The notes beneath the pieces are model-generated. The model worked only from the letters and a program-made list of their open reading frames with translations. It did not search any database and was not told the origin of the DNA. The translations under genes and the position numbers were made by a program. Shown one piece after another: positions 1 to 8,179 of a DNA stretch of 64,000 bases. How positions within the stretch are numbered: the stretch's first letter is position 1; each line of letters starts with the position of its first letter. Origin of the DNA: Lacrimispora xylanisolvens (GTDB lineage Bacteria > Bacillota > Clostridia > Lachnospirales > Lachnospiraceae); contig NZ_PTJA01000008.1 in assembly GCF_002934545.1 (NCBI RefSeq), positions 62,001-126,000 of the forward strand. Direction: 5' to 3'.

Positions 1-1420
1 CGATACCAATGGCAGAGGATGAAGTCTTTCCATCTGTTCCTTCCGTCCATATTCTGGTGTAAAAAGGAATACCATTAATAACTTTTTCCTTTGGAACAAC
101 TTTAAGCGTATTCTTAATTCCATCTTCCACATATTGAATAGAGGACACAGATCCGGCCTCTCCGCCTGCATAATGTTCATCGTAACCCATAATGATCACA
201 TAATCAGCTACAATTCCCTGTTCCTTCCGGTTATAAAACTCATTTCCTGCAACGGGCACGTAATTATCCACAGACAGAACAAGCCCCTTTTCTCTGCATG
301 GGATGGACAGTTCTCTGATAAACTGAATATAATGAGGACCCGCTTCCTCTTTTATGCCTTCAAAATCCAGATTAATGCCGTCAAATCCATAGGTCTTTGC
401 CTCTGCCATCAGGCTATCAATCAGTTTTTTCCTTGTTGATGTTTTAGACATCAGGATCTCCGTATTCACATCTGAACTAAAGTTATTAATCAGTGCCCAG
501 ACCTTCAATCCTTTGTCGTGAGCCTTCTTTACATACCCCGCATCTGCCAGGGAATGAAAACCACCTTCATTATCACTTAATTCATACCATGTTGGTGAAA
601 TCACGTTAACCCCTGAGGTATTGGCAATCAGACTGTCAAAGGTAGAATTTCCATCTGCAGAGGTAACCTGATGCCATACCAGGCAAACCGGCTGATCCAT
701 GGTTATATTTTTGTAAACCGGCTTTGTAAAAGTACTTACGGAAGCCTCTTTTTGCGTTTCTCCAAGGCGTCTGCGTTCTACATAGCCAATAAAACCATCC
801 TCTGTCCTGATTTTATCCCATTTGTCCATGGAATCCAGAACCGTCACTTTACTCCCCTCATTCACATGAGTTGCAATGGGACTCCTGACTCCGCCCTTGA
901 TACGCACATTACCGTCTTTAACAACGGTAGCCCGTTCTTTATCCGTCCAGTTATTATTAATAAACACCCGCTTATTTACAGCTGAATCATACGCGGTAAA
1001 CTCAGCATCTGTATAGTTAGCAATAAGACCCAGGGATAAATACACAGTATCCCCTTTTTCCAGAATCAGTGATTTTCCGGAAGAACCTTTTGTATTCTGG
1101 TCTGCATAAACAATGGAATCCGGAAGCGTATACACAAGCAGCTTCTCATTGCTGTCCCAGTAAAAACGCTCATTTAAATTTTCATTGATCCAACTGATGG
1201 GAAGGTAGGTCTGATCCTCTGCAAAAAGACCTTTGGTTTCCTGAAGATTCTCATTTAAAAAAACTGCTACCTCATCCCCTGTGACCCCAAAAATCTCAGT
1301 CAAATCTGCCTGCTCACTGGATGGAATATACCGTTCCAAAAACCGGACTCCGAAAGAGCCGGCCAGAACCAGCAAAATCAATCCCAGCGCCACCATAACC
1401 GGCACTGCTTTCCTCTTCAT
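1..1420 (-). CDS. GH18 family glycosidase with N-terminal copper-amine-oxidase-like and SH3 domains (partial, 3' end outside window)
   Basis: Starts at the ATG at 1420 behind AGGAGG and runs off the left edge, so the C-terminus is missing. The protein opens with one hydrophobic segment (MKRKAVPVMVALGLILLVLA), a signal peptide or anchor. Next comes a region like the copper-amine-oxidase-N / stalk domains of spore and cell-wall proteins, then an SH3b-like stretch (VLDSMDKWDKI..GFIGYV). The GH18 barrel follows, with the catalytic signature DGINLDFEG coded near 355-385. The layout resembles the YaaH/YdhD family of extracellular N-acetylglucosaminidase-like proteins, which act on peptidoglycan or chitin-type glycans; the exact substrate is not visible. 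It is likely monocistronic. Confidence 0.88.
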   Translation of the reverse strand, partial: MKRKAVPVMVALGLILLVLAGSFGVRFLERYIPSSEQADLTEIFGVTGDEVAVFLNENLQETKGLFAEDQTYLPISWINENLNERFYWDSNEKLLVYTLPDSIVYADQNTKGSSGKSLILEKGDTVYLSLGLIANYTDAEFTAYDSAVNKRVFINNNWTDKERATVVKDGNVRIKGGVRSPIATHVNEGSKVTVLDSMDKWDKIRTEDGFIGYVERRRLGETQKEASVSTFTKPVYKNITMDQPVCLVWHQVTSADGNSTFDSLIANTSGVNVISPTWYELSDNEGGFHSLADAGYVKKAHDKGLKVWALINNFSSDVNTEILMSKTSTRKKLIDSLMAEAKTYGFDGINLDFEGIKEEAGPHYIQFIRELSIPCREKGLVLSVDNYVPVAGNEFYNRKEQGIVADYVIIMGYDEHYAGGEAGSVSSIQYVEDGIKNTLKVVPKEKVINGIPFYTRIWTEGTDGKTSSSAIGI

Positions 1421-1479
1421 CTGTTTTCCTCCTGCTTATGGATCATATCTTATGAACTCATTTCTGTAATATCTTTTAG

Positions 1480-1488
1480 ATTATATCA
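1480..1488 (-). promoter_or_regulatory. Extended -10 promoter for the GH18 gene
   Basis: On the minus strand TGATATAAT (extended -10) lies about 60 bases upstream of the GH18 start. The -35 position shows only a weak match. Nothing else is recognised between 1421 and 1622. Confidence 0.4.
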
Positions 1489-1622
1489 TACTTCTTTCTT
1501 TTTGGAATTTACATTTTCATTACATTCTGTTTCCCCTGTCCCACCCTGACGCGCTTAAACTCATTCTCTCCGGGCTGAAGATGGAATCCGCCAACGCGCC
1601 CCTGATCCCATGTTCCCTGAAA

Positions 1623-1865
1623 TTACCGGTTGTAGACGCGATCAAATCTGATTTCCTGCAGTTTGCCGGTCTCCTCATCAGGAACATAGTCTGCCATATA
1701 AAAGCTGTCATCCTCCCTTATTTCAAATATTCTCCCCCAGTCTGTCTCAGGCAGTTCCTCGCCGTCGATCACAATGGGAACCCCCTTATTTCTGTACCTT
1801 TTCAGTCCTTCCAGATACTGGTCTCTTTTACCTTCTTTCCATATACCGCTGTCTTCTTTACTCAT
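1623..1865 (-). CDS. Small conserved-looking protein of unknown function (80 aa)
   Basis: The ATG at 1865 is chosen because GGGGAG lies just upstream; a longer reading from 1955 has no good ribosome site. The product is acidic and soluble, with no membrane segment and no motif I recognise. It contains the phrase GEELPETDWGRIFEIRED followed by YMADYVPDEETG. It follows the ParA-like gene by 34 bases on the same strand and is probably co-transcribed with the kinase/ParA pair. Function unknown. Confidence 0.6.
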   Translation of the reverse strand: MSKEDSGIWKEGKRDQYLEGLKRYRNKGVPIVIDGEELPETDWGRIFEIREDDSFYMADYVPDEETGKLQEIRFDRVYNR

Positions 1866-1899
1866 ATTGCTATCTCCCCGCCGTTTTATCTTTCGTATT

Positions 1900-2517
1900 T
1901 TAAAATAATTTTTCGTAAAAACTGATAGTCTCAGAAGTGACAGAAAATGGATCAATGGAAAACGGAATTCTTCTGATCGGAACTTTTAATCTTTTTTCCA
2001 GACTTGCTCTTGCTTCTTCACTGCCAAATGATACCAGGCTGTCCCAGCTTTTCTCCGTTTTTATCCCCCTCTTTTCAAATTCCAGAAACTCACCAATCTG
2101 CCACTCACTAAGACTTCCTATTACAAGTTGCCTGCTGCATCGGTAAAACTCTTCCAGATTGCCTTCCTTTGCAGACCCATAATCCACAATTACAACATGA
2201 TAGCCGGACTTTTTACACAACAGCAATGTATTAATCCCCGCTTTTTCGAAATAATCTGTCTCAAGAACCCGAAACGGGTTTTCACCTTTTTTTCCACTGG
2301 AACAGGCAGCTCTCATACACGAAAAGGACTCATGATGATTCCATTCCAAAACTGCACACCGCATTCTCAGCACACCAGATAAATATCCTGCCGTCATGAC
2401 TGAAAAATGAGTCACTCCTGTCCCTCTTCCGGCACCAATAACACCGATTAATTCAGGAGTCTCGACCTTACCAAAGGGGTTACCCGGTTTCCAGCCTCTT
2501 TTAGTAAATCCCTTCAT
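1900..2517 (-). CDS. ParA/MinD-like P-loop protein with degenerate Walker A
   Basis: The ATG at 2517 sits 5 bases after the kinase stop; AGGAAAGGG lies upstream. Near residue 25 the protein has IGVIGAGRGTGVTHFS, which has the shape of a deviant Walker A loop, but the GK[ST] lysine is replaced (GTGVTH). A hydrophobic strand VVIVDYGS, like a Walker B, follows. The 205 aa length is short for ParA/MinD. It is probably an accessory, possibly non-hydrolysing, partner of the fused kinase/ParA-like protein upstream. Function is inferred only. Confidence 0.6.
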   Translation of the reverse strand: MKGFTKRGWKPGNPFGKVETPELIGVIGAGRGTGVTHFSVMTAGYLSGVLRMRCAVLEWNHHESFSCMRAACSSGKKGENPFRVLETDYFEKAGINTLLLCKKSGYHVVIVDYGSAKEGNLEEFYRCSRQLVIGSLSEWQIGEFLEFEKRGIKTEKSWDSLVSFGSEEARASLEKRLKVPIRRIPFSIDPFSVTSETISFYEKLF

Positions 2518-2522
2518 AGAAG

Positions 2523-3767
2523 TTAACCCTTTCCTGGAAAACATCGCTCTTTTATCCTTAGTTTTTTCATTACTTTTTTTCCCCAGCCCATAACTGGTAA
2601 ATCCCATTTTCCTCCCCGGGTTTCCGCCAGGATTTCATTGGTGACAGCCTGATAAAAAGTCTCCAGTTCATTATTAACTGTAAATGGATCAGAGAAATAT
2701 GGAGCCCGAAAAAAGACTGATGCTTGTGCACCTTTCGGGATACAGGTTTTTTTATCAGACGCCCAGTGATTGTATATGACGGCATAGGGAATCCCGGATC
2801 TTATTACCTCTTCCACAGCTTCAAAGGCATGAATCTGATTCCATATACTGGCATCGCACACCAGTATTACCGCATCAGGTGCCATACAAAGCGCCTGACT
2901 TAAATTCTCTCCCCAATCCATCAGGTGCACATGAAAGGGGGGATCCTTTAATTTCACTTCCGCTCCGTAATATGGCTTTATAATTAAGTTTCTGTAATGC
3001 AGCAAACCATAGCTGTCCCGCTTTGCTTTTGTGAATTTAAAAAGACCGGCTCCCATAAAAGAGTCCTGTTTTTCTTCTAATAAGTTGGGAAATCCTTGAT
3101 TTTTAAGGTAGACAGACAGGCCAATACCAATGTGGGTTGTTCCTGCTCCGGATTTGCTCCCTGAAAGAGCAATTGTAAGAGATGATGATTGCAGACGTTT
3201 TTTTGCATCCGTTTCCGTTTTTTTTAACTGTCGGAGCTGTTCCATAAGCTCCTGCGCCGTTGAATACCTGTTTTCCTTTTCTTTACAGATACATTGCCCG
3301 ATAACTGCTGCCAGTCCCCGATCCATGGACGATGCTGGTATAAAAGGCAGCTCAGGAAATTTCCCAGTGTAAAGATAACAGAGGATCGTGCCAATGGCAT
3401 AAATATCTGTTCTTTCATCAAGCACTGCTTCTGCTTCATACTGTTCTGGGGCAGCGCAGCCTACCGTACCATATCGTTCTCCGGGCTTATTTGCTTCTTT
3501 TAACGATGCAGCCAGTCCAAAGTCAATGAGTTTAATGGCATCATGGCATAATAACAGGTTTTTCGGCTGTAAATCTAAATGTAATATAGGGGTTGTTCCT
3601 GCGAGATGCAGGTAATTAATGATGCTGGCAAGCTGAATTCCATAGAAAATGGTCAGCTCCCGCGACAGATGACCCTGTTTTTTCACAAGATCATATAAGG
3701 AATCTCCTTCCAAATACTCTTCAATTAAATAACTATAATTTTCATCTTCTTCTACGTCATATACAAT
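2523..3767 (-). pseudogene. Ser/Thr protein kinase fused to a ParA-like domain: C-terminal part, cut off by prophage insertion
   Basis: Contains the catalytic half of a Hanks-type kinase: HLDLQPKNLL (HRDxKPxN loop), LIDFGLA (DFG), an APEQY motif and TDIYAIG. The second half is a ParA/MinD-like domain with IALSGSKSGAGTTHIGIG, again without the GKT lysine. The frame stays open from the attL core (IVYDVEEDENYSYLIEEYLEG) but meets a phage-derived TGA at 3786-3788. The glycine loop and catalytic lysine are at 43941-44227. Without excision only a TTG at 3713, lacking a clear ribosome site, could start it, so it is probably inactive in the lysogen. Excision would restore HPGIPIVYDVEED in frame. Confidence 0.85.
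3757..3767. other. attL: attL core (11 bp)
   Basis: TCATATACAAT is identical to 43941-43951. It lies inside the kinase reading frame at codons for I-V-Y-(D), which is the point where the two kinase fragments join in frame. Confidence 0.85.
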
Positions 3768-3798
3768 AATTCTATACTTACGCTCTCAAGCAAACAAC

Positions 3799-3884
3799 GT
3801 ATTTACAAGCAAAAAATGCATTCAAAAGCTAAGTTTTACTGAAAAAGCAATGTGCGCAAAAGATTTTAGTACCGTTTTAGTACC
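3799..3884 (+). repeat. Integrase arm-type repeats, left end
   Basis: The tandem TTTAGTACCG / TTTAGTACC at 3865-3884, AAAAAGCAATGT at 3842-3853 and CGTATTTACA near 3798 recur at the right end (43858-43877, 43897-43908 and about 43906-43915). Direct repeats inside both ends of an integrated element are typical integrase arm-binding sites. Confidence 0.6.
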
Positions 3885-3906
3885 GCAAAAAGTATATGAT
3901 TAAGTT

Positions 3907-3936
3907 AAAAGAGCGGGGAAATTATCCTCGCTCTTT
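3907..3936 (-). terminator. Intrinsic terminator of the SOS-box small gene
   Basis: Hairpin AAAGAGCGGGG / TCCTCGCTCTTT ending in CTCTTTT on the minus strand; the stop codon of the small gene lies within the stem. A 28-base identical copy is at 9654-9681. Confidence 0.7.
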
Positions 3937-4095
3937 ACTAATTTGAATTAAGATCTCTTTTGCCTCGCTTTTATCTCTTATAAGCAATGTACCGAAAGTA
4001 TTAAAAACATCCTCTGGTAGTTTTATTACCTTTTCTATCAATGCATACATTGTTGTTGAATCATGATTAGTTATTCCGTCTTTCAATTGTAGCAA
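3922..4095 (-). CDS. Small phage accessory protein with its own SOS-type promoter (57 aa)
   Basis: TTG start at 4095, eight bases after AAGGGGG. The product begins MLQLKDGITNHDST and ends LIQISKERG; it is soluble, charged, and has no motif I recognise. It lies between the endolysin gene and attL, a usual place for genes of benefit to the lysogen. It has a private promoter (4133-4161) and terminator (3907-3936). It could also be the C-terminal remnant of a longer regulator, because the sequence reads like the end of a domain. Confidence 0.55.
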   Translation of the reverse strand: MLQLKDGITNHDSTTMYALIEKVIKLPEDVFNTFGTLLIRDKSEAKEILIQISKERG

Positions 4096-4132
4096 CCTTG
4101 AAGCCCCCTTTTTTATTATATTGCTTTAATTA

Positions 4133-4161
4133 ATTATACGAACACATGTTCTATTTGTCAA
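4133..4161 (-). promoter_or_regulatory. Consensus sigma-A promoter with a LexA (SOS) box in its spacer
   Basis: On the minus strand TTGACA (4161-4156), 17 bases, then TATAAT (4138-4133), both perfect. The spacer contains AGAACATGTGTTCG (4139-4152), which differs by one end base from the Gram-positive LexA site CGAAC-N4-GTTCG. A repressor bound there would block RNA polymerase, so expression after DNA damage is predicted. Confidence 0.75.
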
Positions 4162-4247
4162 GATGTTGACAAAATTTCTACAGGTTTATAAATATAGCAT
4201 ATCATGTTTGAAAAACATTGTAAATCCCTACTAAAAAGCTTATTATC

Positions 4248-4369
4248 TCCGTTAAATCCTGATTTAGTTAAGTAAATTAGAAGCTTCAAAATGTCTCTAA
4301 CTGTCCGTAGGCGTTCCGAAATGCCTACCATTGTTTTGAGTTTAATTAAGTAAACTCCTGTTTAACGGA
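4248..4369. repeat. Nested inverted repeat in non-coding DNA
   Basis: Outer arms TCCGTTAAA (4248-4256) and TTTAACGGA (4361-4369) enclose a 9-bp hairpin GTAGGCGTT / AATGCCTAC (4307-4328) and two copies of TTAAGTAAA. The stretch 4162-4525 has no gene I can support. Confidence 0.45.
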
Positions 4370-4525
4370 ATAAATCGCATTATGTAGACATGTATTTTCT
4401 ACGTTATGCACAAATTATACTACGTTTATTTGTATATATTTACAATGCATTCCTTTGATAGGTTCTATAGCACCATATTAATTTATATATCTTCCACTTA
4501 CTCTGGAAAACATGTTTAGAGATTT

Positions 4526-5398
4526 CTATTTCACTAGTCCCGGATATTGCAGTGCTCCATCTTTATCCGGTGTGAGCCTTACCGGTTCCGTTATCATCTT
4601 ACCATCAGCGTCCATGGCATAGATCTTTCCAGAATTCTCCACCAGCTGAGACTTGCACATAGCTCCATCAGGTCCCAGGTAATACCATGCGCTGTTATAT
4701 TTGTACCAGGTGTTTGTGACCATCATGCCAGCGCCGTCAAACCAGTACCAGAGGTTCTTTTCTTTATCCTCATGCCAAGCATTTCGAACGCACTCCCCGG
4801 TATCTCCATTGTAAAAACGCCATCCGCCGTTCTCTTCTTTCCAGCCGGATTTCTTTTCCTCTGTCAGAAAAATACTCCAATCTGGCCGACCATATCCCAT
4901 AATCCTTTCATAGGACAAGCTATAGGACTTCTGGCAGACTCCCCCGCCATTCTCAATCACGCCACTTGCCCCGGAAGTATTTCCCTCTATTGTTTTTACC
5001 TTGGTAGAAGTAACCTCTGTGACAATACCGGTATGATACGCCCTGGTACCGTTTGTGAAGAAGATCACGTCTCCCGGCTCCGGTTTTATGTGCCATCTGC
5101 CAGCCGCTTTAAACTGATTTACACCCGTAGGACAATAATGGTACGGTTTACCGGCCAGAAGTTTCTTGGCAGCTTCCAGACCAAACATCTGGACAAATAC
5201 CTCCGATACGAACATAGCGCACCATGCCTGTCCCTGCAGATTATAACCGGTATGAATCTTGTAATCCCTGGCAAAGCAGGTAAAATTGTTACTTCCTGCA
5301 TTGGCTGTAAAGTCATCTAAATTAGCATTGCTTTTCTTTTCTAGATACCCGTTCCAAGCTTTTGCCTTATTAATTAAATCATTCACTGCATTACTCAT
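4526..5398 (-). CDS. Endolysin: CHAP-type amidase/peptidase with C-terminal cell-wall-binding repeats
   Basis: The ATG at 5398 follows GGAGGAATATAC. The N-terminal half has a CHAP (NlpC/P60-like) layout: GQAWCAMFVSEVF holds the catalytic cysteine and YHTGIVTEV the histidine. The C-terminal part has aromatic repeats (WYWFDGAG, WYKYNSAWYYLGPDG), as in choline-binding-type wall domains. It cuts host peptidoglycan at the end of the lytic cycle. It is last in the late operon, after the holin, as expected. Length 290 aa is normal. Confidence 0.92.
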   Translation of the reverse strand: MSNAVNDLINKAKAWNGYLEKKSNANLDDFTANAGSNNFTCFARDYKIHTGYNLQGQAWCAMFVSEVFVQMFGLEAAKKLLAGKPYHYCPTGVNQFKAAGRWHIKPEPGDVIFFTNGTRAYHTGIVTEVTSTKVKTIEGNTSGASGVIENGGGVCQKSYSLSYERIMGYGRPDWSIFLTEEKKSGWKEENGGWRFYNGDTGECVRNAWHEDKEKNLWYWFDGAGMMVTNTWYKYNSAWYYLGPDGAMCKSQLVENSGKIYAMDADGKMITEPVRLTPDKDGALQYPGLVK

Positions 5399-5465
5399 GT
5401 ATATTCCTCCAATCGAAAAAGGACCCAGGAGTATCCCAGGTCCATAAAGTTGTGACATTACAACC

Positions 5466-5482
5466 GTTGCGACGGTCGCAAC
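5466..5482. repeat. 17-bp perfect palindrome, copy 1
   Basis: GTTGCGACGGTCGCAAC, 8+1+8, between holin and endolysin. An identical copy lies at 20031-20047 in another late-operon gap. There is no T-run, so it is not a standard terminator. Confidence 0.75.
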
Positions 5483-5485
5483 AAA

Positions 5486-5914
5486 TTAAGTGTTATCCGG
5501 CAGCTCGTCCGTGTACTGTGTAAGGAATTTCTTTACTGTCTCCCATAAGCGCTTCACCGGCAGACCACACAGAGTCATGTTTTTAAGAATGCTTACCAGC
5601 TCATATGCTATGTACAGTAGTCCGAAGAACTCCGCCACCCCAATGGCATTCACCGGCAGATAGGACCGGATTGCTTCCGGAATGAAGCCGATCAGATTAA
5701 GATGTACGATCCGATCAAGTATCAGTAGGAACGCCAATGAAGCTACCATGGAGATCTTCCGTATCGCTCCATCAATGCCGAAACAGCTGTTAAACTTATG
5801 CTCCTTAATCGCTCTGATGCAGCCGAAGCAGGTATCCATCACCACTGCTAAAATAACCAGTTTAATAATCGGGCTTCCCCATGCCAGGGCAAGTAGTTCT
5901 GTAATTCTATCCAT
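5486..5914 (-). CDS. Phage holin (toxin-secretion/phage-lysis holin family)
   Basis: Small membrane protein with hydrophobic helices near IIKLVILAVVMDTCFGCI, ISMVASLAFLLILD and FFGLLYIAYELVSILKN, and a charged C-terminal tail. This is the pattern of the holin family that includes the TcdE-like proteins. It makes the membrane pores that release the endolysin encoded next. The ATG at 5914 (MDRITELL) is preferred for its GAGG at nine bases; in-frame alternatives lie at 5920-5929. Confidence 0.88.
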   Translation of the reverse strand: MDRITELLALAWGSPIIKLVILAVVMDTCFGCIRAIKEHKFNSCFGIDGAIRKISMVASLAFLLILDRIVHLNLIGFIPEAIRSYLPVNAIGVAEFFGLLYIAYELVSILKNMTLCGLPVKRLWETVKKFLTQYTDELPDNT

Positions 5915-5935
5915 TTTCATCATCCTCACTCTTTC

Positions 5936-6040
5936 CTAATTTTCATTTAACCATTTCTGAGTTTTCGCTAACCAGTAAACAGGCACCTGTTCGATTGTTA
6001 TAATGCTATTTCTAATTCTTTTCCCATAAAATTCACCCAT
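5936..6040 (-). CDS. XkdX-like small phage protein (34 aa)
   Basis: ATG at 6040 overlaps the previous stop (TAATG) and follows AAGGGGGTG. The product begins MGEFYGKRIRNSIITIEQVP and ends TQKWLNEN. Tiny proteins of this style (basic start, I/L-T-x-E-x-VP, then W) follow the fibre genes in many Firmicute phages. Exact role unknown; probably a tail-tip or fibre accessory. Confidence 0.6.
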   Translation of the reverse strand: MGEFYGKRIRNSIITIEQVPVYWLAKTQKWLNEN

Positions 6041-6432
6041 TACTGCACACCCCCTTCTGCCAGTTTGGCCACAGTCTCTCCCAGATCTGTGATAGCGAAA
6101 TCCTGGGTCTGCTGTCCAGCCTGCAGTTCCTTTACTGCCTTTGCTAACATGTCTACATCAGTAATGTTAAAGGTTACATCAAGTCCCGCCAGAATCCCAT
6201 CCGTAGACCATAAGGCGGTAACATTCTGTGTCAGGCATTCCTTGTTTACCGGATTTGCACAGGTAAGGCCCTCACTGTTTTGCACCTGGTAGGCACTTAA
6301 ATTCTCCGGAGTAAGCATTGCCAGCGTTGTAAGGTACTCCTGAGGATCCGAAAAAATCTTTCGGAAGCTTTCCCCGTTGCTGCTCTCCTCAATTTCAATA
6401 ATATTTTCATTCTTTAAAATAATTTTGTCCAT
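6040..6432 (-). CDS. Phage tail-region protein of unknown function (130 aa)
   Basis: The ATG at 6432 is behind AAAGGAG. The acidic N-terminus (MDKIILKNENIIEIEESSNG) is followed by a beta-rich middle and a heptad-like C-terminus (KAVKELQAGQQTQDFAITDLGETVAKLAE). Its place between the fibre cassette and the holin suggests a fibre accessory or chaperone. There are no catalytic motifs. Confidence 0.65.
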   Translation of the reverse strand: MDKIILKNENIIEIEESSNGESFRKIFSDPQEYLTTLAMLTPENLSAYQVQNSEGLTCANPVNKECLTQNVTALWSTDGILAGLDVTFNITDVDMLAKAVKELQAGQQTQDFAITDLGETVAKLAEGGVQ

Positions 6433-6505
6433 GTTATAGACTCCTTTCTGCCTCTTAGGCATAAAAATAAGCCCCAATAAGGGACTGGTTTAAAAGTTTA
6501 TTTAC

Positions 6506-6853
6506 TTAAATAGCAATTTAAATAACAAAGCTAATGCCAGTGATTTATTTAATGTAAGTAGTGCCGTTACAAATATACACGATTTATCCAATGTCGGTTA
6601 TGTCACAAATTTTAATGGTGGTGGAAATGCCATAGCGCCTGGGCGCTGGAGGGTTTACAACGATTCTGGAACTGCCGCAAATGCTCCATATAGTGGTGCG
6701 GTTAGTGGATATGTAGAAGTTGTTGTGAACGGCAATGCAGCAGCTAACGGAACTAAAGTATGGCAAACACTATATGACCATAATGGTGACGTGTATACTA
6801 AGGTTATCACAGCTGGAACAGGATACGGCACTTGGAAAAAACTAACTTCATAA
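6506..6853 (+). pseudogene. Silent, inverted alternative C-terminus of the tail-fibre gene
   Basis: It reads on the plus strand, opposite to all late genes, with no start codon or ribosome site. The frame opens LNSNLNNKANASDLFNV and ends GYGTWKKLTS then TAA at 6851-6853, like receptor-binding fibre tips. Its first 15 bases are repeated in inverted orientation inside the active fibre gene (7212-7226), at the same codon phase. Inversion of 6507-7226 would put these 115 residues after residue 127 of the fibre in place of the present 121. Confidence 0.85.
6507..6521 (+). repeat. Inverted repeat of the fibre switch, copy 1
   Basis: TAAATAGCAATTTAA; the inverse copy is at 7212-7226. Both encode (L)NSNL in the same phase. 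Confidence 0.8.
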
Positions 6854-6861
6854 ATGATCAT

Positions 6862-7608
6862 TTAAGTACTGTATTGAACTTTTTTCCACGGCACACTCCA
6901 TGTGGATTGCCCCAGCGTAAATCTTCCGATGTAAAAATCAGAGGTTGATTCTGGATAAATTTTAACAGTAACATAATTATCGGCGTGCTTGAAATATTCA
7001 ACGTATCCCCAATCAGAAACCCCGGTAGGCTTGTCGGTATAAGCAATATTTGCATATCCGAAACATCCACTCAATATCCCCTTTGTATTAACCATGTAAG
7101 TTATATCATTTAAGAGGTTAACGCTTTGCCCCGGACCAACAATATCACCTATGCGTGGCAAGAAATTAGATATGTAAGATAGATCGCTTGGGGCTTTGTT
7201 TTTTAATACTGTTAAATTGCTATTTAGCTGAGCATACAAATCATACAGTGTTTTCCCATACCTGGCATCAAGAGCGAATCCGGTTGCTGTGGTTTGTCCA
7301 TTATTAACCAACTTACTAAGGGTTAACAGCGTATCCTTTAAGGCCACGAAATCTTGGAAAAACTTTTTCACCTTTCCCGCAAAGGTTTTTGTACTCTCTC
7401 CTGCGACTGGAACTGGAAAGCCAGTGGAAACCGTATCCACTGTAGAAATTTTCGTTGCTGAGATATCGCCGTCCGAACTATCCACTAAGGTTCCAAGTTT
7501 TGATTCTAAAGTCGATCCGTCTTCCAAGAAAACCACATCTGCAGAAGTATGTAAGTGATAAATATTTCCTCCAGCATCTTGGAATTCGGCTTTTATTTTA
7601 TTTGCCAT
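6862..7608 (-). CDS. Tail fibre / receptor-binding protein, expressed form of a switchable gene
   Basis: The ATG at 7608 is behind AAGGAG. The 248-residue protein has a constant N-terminal part (MANKIKAEFQDAGGNIYHLH, LEDGSTLESKLG) and a variable tip from residue 128 (LNSNLTVLKNKAPSDL) to FTLGQSTWSVPWKKVQYST. The tip motif (TLGQSTW..W) is typical of phage fibre ends that contact the host surface. The gene ends tail-to-tail with the silent cassette, 8 bases apart. Confidence 0.85.
   Translation of the reverse strand: MANKIKAEFQDAGGNIYHLHTSADVVFLEDGSTLESKLGTLVDSSDGDISATKISTVDTVSTGFPVPVAGESTKTFAGKVKKFFQDFVALKDTLLTLSKLVNNGQTTATGFALDARYGKTLYDLYAQLNSNLTVLKNKAPSDLSYISNFLPRIGDIVGPGQSVNLLNDITYMVNTKGILSGCFGYANIAYTDKPTGVSDWGYVEYFKHADNYVTVKIYPESTSDFYIGRFTLGQSTWSVPWKKVQYST
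7212..7226 (-). repeat. Inverted repeat of the fibre switch, copy 2
   Basis: On the minus strand TAAATAGCAATTTAA, codons 128-132 of the fibre gene. It pairs with 6507-6521 and defines a 720-bp invertible segment. Confidence 0.8.
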
Positions 7609-7623
7609 ATTTAGTCAATCTCC

Positions 7624-8175
7624 TTATCCAATAATTTTCAGAAAAAGCTTACGATCCACAGCTGTTTCAAGCGATGTTCCGACTTTTATACCGTCCCCAT
7701 CTTTTCCATCAGCTCCCTTTGCACCGGTTGCGCCAGTCGGGCCTGTAGCTCCTGTTTGACCGGTGGCTCCTGTGGGACCGGCTGGTCCTAAAATACTTCC
7801 TACGTAAACCCACTTTGCTGTAGTTGCATTCCCAGCAACAGTACAAATATAGACCCTTCCTTTGTCCGCACCGGTTCCCATATTAACGTAATAGTCGTCT
7901 ACAAGAGCAGAGGATACACCTGATCCGCTGAATACTGTGGCGGTTGTGCTTGTACCTGTAATTCCAGTTCCGCTGTTCCACTTGCTTCCGCGCTGGCCTG
8001 TTGCGCCCGTATTACCATTTGCACCCTTTAGCACCCCTGAATCTAATTTCTGCTGGAATGTTTGTCCGTCAGTAAAGTAAACTAAATCAGCAGTTGTTTG
8101 TACGTCAGCATCCCCCTTTAACTCACCAGTTACTTCATCATAAACCTGAACCCTTACTTTGTATGTTTCTGCCAT
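7624..8175 (-). CDS. Collagen-like tail fibre protein
   Basis: The ATG at 8175 follows GCGAGGA. The N-terminal module (VYDEVTGELKGDADVQ, YFTDGQTFQQKLDSG) resembles the start of the next fibre gene. It contains Gly-X-Y repeats (GANGNTGATGQRG; GPAGPTGATGQTGATGPTG), which form trimeric collagen-like shafts. The C-terminus GTSLETAVDRKLFLKIIG is short. It probably assembles with the neighbouring fibre proteins at the tail tip. Confidence 0.85.
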   Translation of the reverse strand: MAETYKVRVQVYDEVTGELKGDADVQTTADLVYFTDGQTFQQKLDSGVLKGANGNTGATGQRGSKWNSGTGITGTSTTATVFSGSGVSSALVDDYYVNMGTGADKGRVYICTVAGNATTAKWVYVGSILGPAGPTGATGQTGATGPTGATGAKGADGKDGDGIKVGTSLETAVDRKLFLKIIG

Positions 8176-8179
8176 ATTC

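Noticed and set aside
4307-4328. Strong hairpin as a terminator
   Set aside because: Lacks a T-run on either strand; reported only as part of an inverted repeat.
4547-5320. Long open frame on the plus strand (257 aa) opposite the endolysin gene
   Set aside because: It is a shadow of the endolysin gene: no ribosome site, biased composition, and the minus strand has a clear endolysin.
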